The notes under the pieces are model-generated. The model did not search any database, had not been told where the DNA came from, and was given only the letters and a program-made list of their open reading frames with translations. The position numbers were made by a program, and so were the translations under genes. Below are positions 8,000 to 15,726 of a stretch of DNA of 64,000 bases, piece after piece; the stretch's first letter is position 1, and every line of letters begins with the position of its first letter. Origin of the DNA: Uliginosibacterium sp036017065 (lineage in GTDB: Bacteria; Pseudomonadota; Gammaproteobacteria; Burkholderiales; Rhodocyclaceae); the NCBI RefSeq assembly GCF_036017065.1, contig NZ_JAYXHR010000002.1:1302001-1366000 (forward strand), given 5' to 3'.

Positions 8000-8785
8000 C
8001 TACAGCCAGAGCCGTGGCGCCAGGACGCGGGCCACGCTGCGCAGCGTGTTCTTGGCGCGATAGCCCAGTCCTTCGTAGCTCTTGTTGGAGTGTCCGCTGA
8101 CGCCGGCCAGACGAGGCTGGCGACGGAAGCGCGGTACGACGCGGGCCTTGCCCCCTGCCGCTTCGGGGCCGGTGAGCAGCGTGAAGAAGGCCTTCTCCAG
8201 CACGTAGCTCTTGCCATACTGGCCGCGCAGGCATGCGTCGTAGGCAGCGGGCGTGAACGAAAACACCCGCAGCTCCATCCAGTCATTGCCACCGAGCCGC
8301 TCGCCGATCAAAGGCACCTTGCGCAGGTCGCAATAGAAACCGTAACCGGCTGGCGCGGTCGCCAGCATTTCCGCGATGTTGAGCAGCTTGAGCCGGCCGG
8401 TGAGCTTCCACATCGGCGTATCCATCTGGACCGCGCCGCTGGCAATGAGCCGTGACAGACCCTCGTCGACCATGCGGAATTCGCCGTAGCCCTTGCCCTT
8501 GGACGCGGGGTACTCGCTGCTGGTGTTGATGAGTTGCAGCCGCTTGGTCGAGCCTTGCTCCGCAGCCACCCGTGCGAACGGACTGAGATCGGCGTCGGAG
8601 TTCTCCATGATGACGATCTGGTCGACCAGCGCGTCGTCCACCGTCAGGTAGAACCGGAATGCCTCCAGGTACTCCCGTAGCCGTAGTTGCGGATCGTTGC
8701 GGACCGAGCCGGGCATGCCGGATGGGGGTTGCACGGTCGCCGTCATCACCAGCGTCGCGGGCTTGTTGTGCGGGGTCTTGGCCAT
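8000..8785 (-). CDS. Unrecognised protein, glycosyltransferase-like
   Basis: This 261-residue soluble protein has no signal peptide. The start resembles nucleotide-sugar enzymes of capsule or LPS loci: VMTATVQPP, EYLEAFRFYL and IVIMENSDADLSPF, then KGKGYGEFRMVDEGL and WKLTGRLKLLN (compare the K-x-x-G-R-Y type segment of some polysaccharide transferases). That is a weak resemblance, not an assignment. The end is basic. It faces the EamA gene tail to tail and has an imperfect palindrome (8801-8829) upstream. No polysaccharide locus is near. Confidence 0.65.
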   Translation of the reverse strand: MAKTPHNKPATLVMTATVQPPSGMPGSVRNDPQLRLREYLEAFRFYLTVDDALVDQIVIMENSDADLSPFARVAAEQGSTKRLQLINTSSEYPASKGKGYGEFRMVDEGLSRLIASGAVQMDTPMWKLTGRLKLLNIAEMLATAPAGYGFYCDLRKVPLIGERLGGNDWMELRVFSFTPAAYDACLRGQYGKSYVLEKAFFTLLTGPEAAGGKARVVPRFRRQPRLAGVSGHSNKSYEGLGYRAKNTLRSVARVLAPRLWL

Positions 8786-8800
8786 CGGGCTCTCCGGTGC

Positions 8801-8829
8801 GCTAGTGGGCAGCTGCCGCCCATACTAGC
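8801..8829. promoter_or_regulatory. Imperfect palindrome upstream of the 8785 start
   Basis: gctagtgggc (8801-8810) and gcccatactagc (8818-8829) are near reverse complements, with a two-base bulge. It lies 16-44 bases upstream of the minus-strand start at 8785. It could be an operator or an RNA hairpin; nothing in the sequence decides which. Confidence 0.3.
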
Positions 8830-8896
8830 GTTCAGAGTGCCTTGTTTTGCGGCGCAACACAGGATTGCCACACGGACAAACGGGCAGGCGTGTTCC

Positions 8897-10618
8897 CTAC
8901 AGCCGCTCGACCGCCTCGCGCAGTCGCTCGGGCTCGTCCAGCTTGATGAGCCGGGCCACCTTGGCGGACAGGTCTGCGTAGTCCGCGCGCAGGACTTCCT
9001 GCTTCACTTCCAGGATCTGCGACGGGTGCATGGAGAACTGATGGAGCCCCATGCCCAGCAGCAGGCGGGTGAAGCGTGCGTCACCCGCCATCTCCCCGCA
9101 CACCGACACCGGAATCTCGTTGCGGGCGCCGACCTGGATGGTCTGGTGGATCAGCCGCAGGATCGCCGGGTGGAGCGGGTCGTACAGGTGCGCCACCGCC
9201 TCGTCGGTACGGTCGATGGCCAGGGTGTACTGGATGAGATCGTTGGTGCCGATGGACAGGAACTGCAGGCGCTTGACGAACATGCCCAGCGACAGCGCCG
9301 CAGCCGGGATCTCGATCATGCCGCCCACCGGCACGCTGTCGTCGAACTTCACCTTGTCGGCGCGCAGGCTGGCCTTCGCCAGCGCAATCGCGTGCAGGGC
9401 GGCATCCACCTCGTGGGCGTGCGAGATCATCGGCAGCAGGATGCGGATCTTGCCGTACTGGCTGGCGCGCAGCAGCGCCCGCAGCTGCGTCTGGAACATC
9501 TGCGGCTCGGCCAGGCAGTAGCGGATCGCCCTCAGGCCGAGCGCCGGGTTGGTCTCCATGCGCGGGCCACCACTCTTCAGCGCCTTGTCGGCGCCGATGT
9601 CCAGCGTGCGGATCGTCACCGGCTTGCCGGTCATGGCCTTCGCCACTGTCCGGTAGGCCTCGAACTGCTCGTCCTCGTCAGGCAGTTCGTCCCGGTTCAT
9701 GAACAGGAACTCGGTACGGAACAGGCCGATGCCTTCGGCCTCCACGTCGCGCACCTGCGGGAGATCGCGTGGCAACTCGATGTTGGCCTGCAGCGAGATC
9801 AGCTCGCCGTCGAAGGTGGCAGAGCGGTTGCTGCGCAGGCGCTTGAGCTTGGAGCGCTCCAGCTCCAACTCGCTCTTGCGCAGGCGGTACTCGTCGAGCA
9901 CGCGTTCGTCGGGGTCGACGATGATGATGCCGCGTGCGCCGTCGATGATGATGATGTCGTCATCACGCACCGTGTGCCGCACATGGCGCAGGCCCACCAC
10001 GGCCGGAATGCCGAGGCTGCGCGCGACGATGGCGGTGTGCGAGGTGGCGCCGCCCACGTCGGTGACGAAGCCCGCCACCTGGCGGTTGTCCTTGAAGTGG
10101 ATGGTGTCGGCGGGGGACAGGTCGTGGGCCACCACGATGGTGCCCAGGTCTTCCTTGCGCCGTGGTGACACCGAGCCGGGGTGGCCGAGCAACACCTTCA
10201 GCAGGCGCTCCACCACCTGCACCACGTCCGCCTTGCGCTCACGCAGGTAGGGGTCGTCGATGGCCTCGAACTGCTCGACGATCTGCTCCATCTGCTGCAC
10301 CAGTGCCCACTCGGCATTGCAACGACGCTCGCGGATCAGGCTGCGGGCCGCAACGGTCAGCATCGGGTCGTCCAGCAGCATGGTGTGCAGGTCGACGAAA
10401 GCGGCGACTTCGGACTGTGCGCTGGTGGGGGTGGCGCGCAGGGTGCGCAGTTCGGCATGCACTTGCGCGACAGCTTCGTCGAGGCGGGTGATCTCCGCCT
10501 CGACGTGGCGGGGTGCAATGACGTACTGGTTGACCTCCAGCAGCGCGTGCGAGACCAGATGGGCATGGCCGATGGCAATGCCCTGCGAGACAGGGAGGCC
10601 GTGAAGGGTGAAGGGCAT
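8897..10618 (-). CDS. ptsI: PTS enzyme I (phosphoenolpyruvate-protein phosphotransferase)
   Basis: The protein has 573 residues, full length for EI. The phospho-acceptor histidine is H194 in GGATSHTAI, between the HPr-binding N-terminal domain and the TIM-barrel PEP-binding domain. The barrel has LFRTEFLFMNR and the active-site cysteine segment VSVCGEMAGD. EI takes phosphate from PEP and passes it to HPr. It is the last gene of a manX-ptsH-ptsI run on the minus strand. No EIIB/EIIC permease is visible, so it probably feeds regulatory EIIA proteins. Confidence 0.96.
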   Translation of the reverse strand: MPFTLHGLPVSQGIAIGHAHLVSHALLEVNQYVIAPRHVEAEITRLDEAVAQVHAELRTLRATPTSAQSEVAAFVDLHTMLLDDPMLTVAARSLIRERRCNAEWALVQQMEQIVEQFEAIDDPYLRERKADVVQVVERLLKVLLGHPGSVSPRRKEDLGTIVVAHDLSPADTIHFKDNRQVAGFVTDVGGATSHTAIVARSLGIPAVVGLRHVRHTVRDDDIIIIDGARGIIIVDPDERVLDEYRLRKSELELERSKLKRLRSNRSATFDGELISLQANIELPRDLPQVRDVEAEGIGLFRTEFLFMNRDELPDEDEQFEAYRTVAKAMTGKPVTIRTLDIGADKALKSGGPRMETNPALGLRAIRYCLAEPQMFQTQLRALLRASQYGKIRILLPMISHAHEVDAALHAIALAKASLRADKVKFDDSVPVGGMIEIPAAALSLGMFVKRLQFLSIGTNDLIQYTLAIDRTDEAVAHLYDPLHPAILRLIHQTIQVGARNEIPVSVCGEMAGDARFTRLLLGMGLHQFSMHPSQILEVKQEVLRADYADLSAKVARLIKLDEPERLREAVERL

Positions 10619-10655
10619 CTGCGGAGTGTGGCCGGTCGTCGGGGGCGTTGCGGGC

Positions 10656-10925
10656 CTACTCGGCTTCGCCGAACCGGCTGGCGATCAACTCGACAATGGC
10701 CTGCAGGGCGGACTCGGCGTCTTCGCCCTCGGTCTCGATGGTCAGACGCGTTCCTTGCGACGCCGCCAGCATCATGACGCCCATGATGCTCTTGGCATTG
10801 ACGCGGCGGCCCTGCTTTTCCAGCCAGACCTCGCTGCGGAACTGCGTGGCAAGCTGGGTAAGCTTGGCTGACGGGCGTGCGTGCAGTCCCAGTCGATTGG
10901 CGATCTCGGCTTCGGCACGAGGCAT
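10656..10925 (-). CDS. ptsH: Phosphocarrier protein HPr
   Basis: The protein has 89 residues. H15 in RLGLHARPS is the site phosphorylated by EI, and S46 in NAKSIMGV is the site that HPr kinase phosphorylates. Both are intact, which agrees with the hprK gene at 33562. It lies one base after the EIIA gene and 37 bases before ptsI. Confidence 0.97.
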   Translation of the reverse strand: MPRAEAEIANRLGLHARPSAKLTQLATQFRSEVWLEKQGRRVNAKSIMGVMMLAASQGTRLTIETEGEDAESALQAIVELIASRFGEAE

Positions 10926-10926
10926 C

Positions 10927-11322
10927 TCAAACCCCTCCCTTCATGTGCAGCACGCCGTCGCAGCCACCTGCAACGGCTTTCTGGATCACGGTGTGAATAT
11001 CGTCCTTCTCGCGGTAGGTCAAGATGCGAAGCAGCATCGGCAGATTGGCGCCGGCAATGCCTTCGACATGGCCGGGCTCCAGCAGCTTGAGCGCGATATT
11101 GGATGGCGTGGCACCGAAGATGTCGGTCAGCAGGATGACGCCCTTGCCGGAGTCGACCGAGTCCACCCAGCGTCGAGCGGTCGGCAGGATATCCAGCGGA
11201 TCGTCCTGCGCCGAAACGCCCAGCTGTGCAAGCTGTGGCGGACGACGGTTGAGGACGTGGCAGGCACACTGGATCAGCGATTCGCCGAGCGTGCCGTGGG
11301 TGAGCAGGAAGATCCCGATCAT
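10927..11322 (-). CDS. PTS EIIA component, mannose family (stand-alone)
   Basis: The protein has 131 residues and is a single EIIA(Man) domain with the phospho-histidine H9 in FLLTHGTLGESL, plus VILLTDIFGATPSNIA and GANLPMLLRIL. In sugar-transporting systems EIIA(Man) is fused or linked to EIIB/EIIC/EIID; here it stands alone with HPr and EI, as in the regulatory PTS of many Betaproteobacteria. It is first in the operon. A palindrome lies about 60 bases upstream (11380-11395). Confidence 0.93.
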   Translation of the reverse strand: MIGIFLLTHGTLGESLIQCACHVLNRRPPQLAQLGVSAQDDPLDILPTARRWVDSVDSGKGVILLTDIFGATPSNIALKLLEPGHVEGIAGANLPMLLRILTYREKDDIHTVIQKAVAGGCDGVLHMKGGV

Positions 11323-11379
11323 GCTTGCGACTGTGCATCGTTGCGGTGCATCACTTTACCATCGGCATCGCCGCGGCCG

Positions 11380-11395
11380 TATGTCGCGGGACATA
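11380..11395. promoter_or_regulatory. Palindrome upstream of the PTS operon
   Basis: tatgtc-gcgg-gacata is a perfect 6+6 inverted repeat, 58-73 bases upstream of the first gene of the manX-ptsH-ptsI run. The position suits a transcription-factor site, but I recognise no specific regulator. Confidence 0.3.
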
Positions 11396-11452
11396 TGGGG
11401 CGATGCACGGACAGGCAGTGAAGCGAACGCAGAAACGAGTGCCGGGGGGCGC

Positions 11453-12343
11453 TCAGGCGCCGTCGCGCAGGATCAGGTCGATGCGCTGCTGGATGACCGG
11501 CTCGGCGGCAAGAATGCCGGGCAGGCCGGGGCGGGAAAGGGTCTTCTGGCTGTCGATACGTTGCAGCATGCCGGCCAGCCATACCGGTTCGATTGCGTTG
11601 GCGCGCAACATTGCCAGCGCGTAGCGGTCGGCAGCCATGTTTGCCTCGGGGCTGCCTTGCCAGTCGATGAAGCGGCGGGCCAGCGCCTGGCTGCCGCGCT
11701 GCTCGTCCTGCAGATAGATGGCCGTCAGGACCGGCAGCATGGCATCACGGATTGCCGCCTCCAGGCGCCGTTGCTGCTGCAGCTTGCCCAGCAGGTGGGC
11801 GAGCAAGGCGAGGATCTCGCGATCATCCTGGGCCAGGTTCACGATCTCGTCGGTGACGACCAGCTCGCCGCCTGGCAGCGTGAAGGCACGGGCTCCGGCC
11901 AGGTCACCCCGGCGGAACAGCAGGCGGTAGGCGGGAGCCCCCTCGCTCGGGGCACGCATCGCAGCGAAATGCGCCCGGATGGCGTCCTGCCTTGTCAGCG
12001 GAAGCGCCGTGGGTTGTAGCCAGTCCTTGTCCAGTGCATCCAGCGTCGTTTGCGAAGCGCTGCGCACCCATTGGGCAGGCAGGCGCTGGGCCAGCTGGTC
12101 TGCCACGAGGGGTCGGGTGAGATGCATCCCCGCCACCAGCACGATACCGAGGACCAACATGCCCACCAGCACGATGCGCCACCGGCGATGGCCGCGGGAG
12201 GGCGATGCCTCATGCGCGCCCTGGCGTTGCTCCGGGAAGCGGAGGATGCGGGGCGAGGCCGCATAGGAAGGCTCGCGCTGGCTCGTGCCAGCAGCCGGCT
12301 TGCCGTCGCGCTGGCTATGGAGCTGCGCCGCTGCCGGAGTCAT
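11453..12343 (-). CDS. Degenerate M48 metalloprotease-like membrane protein (zinc site lost)
   Basis: The protein has 296 residues: a cytoplasmic basic N-terminus (1-54), one membrane segment (about 55-75) and a periplasmic domain that aligns along its length with the intact protease encoded next door (12593-13594). Shared pieces are ALPGG/TLPGG, VTDE, DDREI and the YA.ML.. segment. The zinc motif is broken: HELGH in the neighbour is HLLGK here (183-187), so the catalytic Glu and second His are gone. The EREAD ligand motif has become NMAAD (235-239). The reading frame is intact, which argues for a retained non-enzymatic role. Confidence 0.8.
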   Translation of the reverse strand: MTPAAAQLHSQRDGKPAAGTSQREPSYAASPRILRFPEQRQGAHEASPSRGHRRWRIVLVGMLVLGIVLVAGMHLTRPLVADQLAQRLPAQWVRSASQTTLDALDKDWLQPTALPLTRQDAIRAHFAAMRAPSEGAPAYRLLFRRGDLAGARAFTLPGGELVVTDEIVNLAQDDREILALLAHLLGKLQQQRRLEAAIRDAMLPVLTAIYLQDEQRGSQALARRFIDWQGSPEANMAADRYALAMLRANAIEPVWLAGMLQRIDSQKTLSRPGLPGILAAEPVIQQRIDLILRDGA

Positions 12344-12567
12344 GTCCGTGCGGCTCCGTGGCGCCTGCCGGAACGCAAGGCATCCCGCCGTGGCACGTCA
12401 TGGCGACACGGTTGCGGGATGGAGGGTGCGTAAGCAATTGGCATGGCGGGTGGGCGGGGAGGATGATCTGATTATGCTTACGGTGCCTTGAGAGGGGTCT
12501 GAAGCGCCCTTTGGTCTGTATCAAAAGGGCAGGGTCTTGCGCGGCGGATAATGCCTTGGGCATAAGA

Positions 12568-12592
12568 ACGGCCGGCTGGCGCACGGCCAGCC
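12568..12592 (-). terminator. Possible intrinsic terminator after the M48 gene
   Basis: ggctggc (12574-12580) pairs with gccagcc (12586-12592) right after the minus-strand stop. On the minus strand it is followed after a few bases by gttcttatg, which is only moderately T-rich. Confidence 0.4.
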
Positions 12593-13594
12593 TCAGCGAT
12601 GGACCTTCAGGGCCTCGATGCGTTCCGCGGTATGCGGGTGAGTGGACAGTAGCGAGGGGGTGCCATCAACCTTTCCGGCATGCGCCTGCTCCAGCCGTTG
12701 CAATGCGGTGGCGAGCCATTCGGACGACAGATTGTTGTGTTGCAGCATGCGTGCCGCGTAGGTGTCGGCCTCCCGCTCGAACTCGCGGGAGTAACGCGCG
12801 CCGAGGACCGCTGAGGACAGTCCGGCCAGTGCGGTGCTGACATCGCCCAGCCAGGCCGTCACCGCGGCGCCGACGATGATGCCCTGCAAGGCACTGCGCA
12901 GTCCGTGCCGGTAGTGCTGGTGTCCCAGTTCGTGCGCCAGCACCGCCATGATCTCGCGGTCATCCCTGGCCAGCGCCACCAGTTCGTCGGTGAGCACGAT
13001 GTCGCCGCCAGGCAGGGCGAAGGCGTTGGCGCCAACCTGTGGCGCGGCGCGGAACAGCAGTCGCCAGTGCGGTGCTTCGCCGTCGGGAGGGCGCAAGGCG
13101 GCGAACTGGCTGCGCAGCGCCTCGCGTCGCGCACCCGGAAGGCGAGAAGGCCGCAGCCAGTGGTCGTCGAGCAGTTCGAGGGTTTCTTCGCCGCTCCTGG
13201 CGACCAGCTCTTCCGGCACGCGTGCTGCCACGAGATCCGCGGCGATGGGAACGCCCCATTGGTAGCCGGCCGCCGCGATGGCGATCAGGGCGACGATGGC
13301 CAGCACTGCAAGCAGCAGGCTGCGCTGGCCGCGTGCGACCAGGCCGTCGCGATACCCGCCTGCCTGCAGCAGGCTCGCCAGTCCTTCGCGATCGTCGACC
13401 TCGCAAACCCCGCCGCCGGGCAGTCGCAGCAGGCGAGGACCGTCACCCAGTTGCTCGGTGACGTCCACTTCCTGCAGCGGATGCCGGCGCAAGGTTTCCT
13501 CGCCGTCGTTCAGCATCAACGCGCCGTCCTGCCAGTCCAGCAGGACGGCGCGAGGGCGGCTGCTGCGGCCGTCGAAGTAGCGGGCTTCCACCAT
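12593..13594 (-). CDS. Membrane-anchored M48 family zinc metalloprotease
   Basis: The protein has 333 residues when started at ATG 13594 (MVEARYFDGR). A longer frame to 13699 would run into the DUF898 gene and is rejected. Layout: a small N-terminal domain (1-85, PH-like in appearance), a membrane segment at about 92-110 and a periplasmic M48 domain with HELGH (221-225), the ExxxD ligand motif EREAD (273-277) and a late STHPHTAERI segment. M48 enzymes such as HtpX and BepA degrade damaged envelope proteins. It follows the DUF898 gene by seven bases, so the two are probably one unit. Confidence 0.9.
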   Translation of the reverse strand: MVEARYFDGRSSRPRAVLLDWQDGALMLNDGEETLRRHPLQEVDVTEQLGDGPRLLRLPGGGVCEVDDREGLASLLQAGGYRDGLVARGQRSLLLAVLAIVALIAIAAAGYQWGVPIAADLVAARVPEELVARSGEETLELLDDHWLRPSRLPGARREALRSQFAALRPPDGEAPHWRLLFRAAPQVGANAFALPGGDIVLTDELVALARDDREIMAVLAHELGHQHYRHGLRSALQGIIVGAAVTAWLGDVSTALAGLSSAVLGARYSREFEREADTYAARMLQHNNLSSEWLATALQRLEQAHAGKVDGTPSLLSTHPHTAERIEALKVHR

Positions 13595-13601
13595 GTGTCG
13601 C

Positions 13602-14672
13602 CTACAGTCCCAGGTCGAGGTCCAGCCAGTCTGCAGCTTCCTCCCCGGTGGCGCCGACGTCCTGCTCGGCATGGGCGAGGAAGTCGTCCAGCCCGCCATC
13701 GGCGAGCAGTGCGGTGTGCTCGGCGCGGTAGCGCGCCAGACGCACGACTGCCCAGGGCCAGTAGAACCCCAGCGTCAGGATCAGGCCCAGCAGGTTGGTC
13801 AGGCTGATCCACAACAGACCGCGCGCGCGTACCGTCGACACGAAGCGGATGCGGCCCAGCGTGCTGTTGTTCCACACGAGGTTCAGCAGGCGAGACCAGG
13901 CATAGGGGCCGATGAGGAAGAACACGACGAAATAGAACGCGACGACGCCGATGATGCCGATGGCAACACCATCAGGTGTAACGCCAGGCGCGAAACCCGC
14001 CATCGGCAGATAGCTCAGGAATATGGCGCCGAACGAGATCGCGAGGGCGAGCAGCATCAGGCCGAGGATCTTCAGGAAGACCTTGTAGTAGTCACCCACC
14101 GTCGCGGTCATTTCGAAGTTGCTCTGACCGAAGAACAGGTTGTTCATCTTGTAGCGCGCCTGCCCTTGCATGGCCCACGGGGCGGCCAGACCCAGGGTGA
14201 TCGCAGTGGCCAGGCCACGGCCGACATAGGCACGGAACGCTTCGCCCAAGGTGCCGGCGAAATGGAAGCGCAGGCCGCGGTAACTGGTGTTCCAGGCCCG
14301 GAAGCGCAGCGCCTGGCGGATCATCCACGGGCTGATGAGGAAGACCAGGCCCAGCACGGCGTAGACCAGACCGAGCGAGCCGCTGAAACCGGCTACCTGA
14401 TAGATCACGAAGATGCCGAACACCAGCAGGCGGCCCTTGAGGATGCCGACCGGGTTGCCGTGGTAGTCGAAGCCGGAGCCGGCCAGCAGGGTATTCCGAT
14501 GGAAATACTGCAGGCGTCGCACCTTGGCCCAGGCGGAATAGATGCCCAGCGTGCAGATGCTCAGCAGCAGGTTGACGATCCAGATCCTGAAGTAGTCGCC
14601 GCCGCTGCCGGTGAAGGACAGCCTGTATTCCTGGGTGTTGCCCACTGCGTCGTGGGTCTCGCTCAGATCCAT
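13602..14672 (-). CDS. DUF898 (YjgN-like) polytopic membrane protein
   Basis: The protein has 356 residues with six or more membrane segments and the repeated DUF898 pattern: LSFTGSGGDYFRIW, a hydrophobic stretch ending in YSAWAKVRRLQYFHRNT, and later NNSTLGRIRFVSTVRAR. Function is unknown. From memory, DUF898 genes often sit beside M48 protease genes, as here, which suggests a shared complex or substrate. A good Shine-Dalgarno (ggagggg) precedes ATG 14672. Confidence 0.88.
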   Translation of the reverse strand: MDLSETHDAVGNTQEYRLSFTGSGGDYFRIWIVNLLLSICTLGIYSAWAKVRRLQYFHRNTLLAGSGFDYHGNPVGILKGRLLVFGIFVIYQVAGFSGSLGLVYAVLGLVFLISPWMIRQALRFRAWNTSYRGLRFHFAGTLGEAFRAYVGRGLATAITLGLAAPWAMQGQARYKMNNLFFGQSNFEMTATVGDYYKVFLKILGLMLLALAISFGAIFLSYLPMAGFAPGVTPDGVAIGIIGVVAFYFVVFFLIGPYAWSRLLNLVWNNSTLGRIRFVSTVRARGLLWISLTNLLGLILTLGFYWPWAVVRLARYRAEHTALLADGGLDDFLAHAEQDVGATGEEAADWLDLDLGL

Positions 14673-14773
14673 CGTTCCCCTCCCTGGAGAATCATTGTGA
14701 CGTGGAGGGGATTATGCCGACACGCTAGCGACGGGCAGCGTGCCCTTGCGGGCCATGCGCGGCGGCCCGCGGC

Positions 14774-15712
14774 TTACTGCGTGGCTTCCAGCGCTTCGAT
14801 GACCTTGGTGGCGATGTCGTAGCCCGTCTGCTGGCGGATCTCGACCATGCAGGTGGGGCTGGTGACGTTGATCTCGGTCAGCCTGCCGCCGATGAGGTCA
14901 AGGCCCACGATCAGCAGGCCGCGCGCCCACAGCGGCGTAGCCAGCGCCTCGGCGACCGCGCGTTCCTCGTCGGTCAGCGGCATCGCCACACCGCGGCCGC
15001 CCGCGGCGAGGTTGCCGCGCGTTTCGCCAGCCTTCGGAATGCGGGCGAGGCTGTAGGGCATGACTTCGCCGCCCACCAGCAGCACGCGCTTGTCACCTTC
15101 CGATATCTGCGGCAGATAGCCCTGCGCCATGATCGTGCGCCGGCCGTTGTCGGTCAGCGTCTCGACAATGGCGTTGCGGTTGGGGTCGTCGGCGCGCACC
15201 CGGAAGATGCCGATGCCGCCCATGCCGTCCAGCGGCTTGAGGATGGCGTCCTGCTGCTCGTCGATGAAGGCGTTGAGGTCGCCCGCGTCGCGCGCGACCA
15301 GGGTGGTCGGCGTGAACTGCGGGAACTCGGAGATGGAGAGTTTCTCCGAGTGGTCGCGGATCGCGCGCGGGTCGTTCCACACCTTGGCGCCCTGCGCGAC
15401 TGCACGTTCCAGCATCCAGGTGGCGGCCACGTACTCGGCGTCGAAAGGCGGATCCTGGCGCATCAACACGGCGTCGAAGCTGCGCAGCGCTTCCTGCGCG
15501 GTCTCGCCGCTCACGTACCAGTGATGGTCGTCATCGTGCAGGGCCAGGGCGGTGGCGCGTGCGCTGACCAGGCCGTCGCGCACGCTCAGGCTGTCGCGGC
15601 CGATGCTGTACACGGCGTGGCCGCGCGCCTGCGCGGCACGCATCATGGCGATGCTGGAGTCCTTGTAGGCCTTGAGCTTCTCGATCGGATCGACGATGAA
15701 GGCGATGCGCAT
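14774..15712 (-). CDS. gshB: Glutathione synthetase
   Basis: The protein has 312 residues. It is an ATP-grasp enzyme that joins gamma-glutamylcysteine and glycine. Visible segments are MRIAFIVDPIEKLKAYKDSS at the start, the flexible ATP-binding region LKPLDGMGGIGIFRV and NVTSPTCMVEIRQQTG near the end. ATG 15712 matches where homologues begin; ATG 15724 (four residues longer) is possible. It lies directly after gshA on the same strand, with only a few bases between, so glutathione synthesis is one unit. Confidence 0.95.
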   Translation of the reverse strand: MRIAFIVDPIEKLKAYKDSSIAMMRAAQARGHAVYSIGRDSLSVRDGLVSARATALALHDDDHHWYVSGETAQEALRSFDAVLMRQDPPFDAEYVAATWMLERAVAQGAKVWNDPRAIRDHSEKLSISEFPQFTPTTLVARDAGDLNAFIDEQQDAILKPLDGMGGIGIFRVRADDPNRNAIVETLTDNGRRTIMAQGYLPQISEGDKRVLLVGGEVMPYSLARIPKAGETRGNLAAGGRGVAMPLTDEERAVAEALATPLWARGLLIVGLDLIGGRLTEINVTSPTCMVEIRQQTGYDIATKVIEALEATQ

Positions 15713-15726
15713 GCCTGTCGCCATCC

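Noticed and set aside
12344..12592. Sigma-54 promoter suggested by tggcac near 12395
   Set aside because: The -12 GC/TTGC part is missing at the right spacing.
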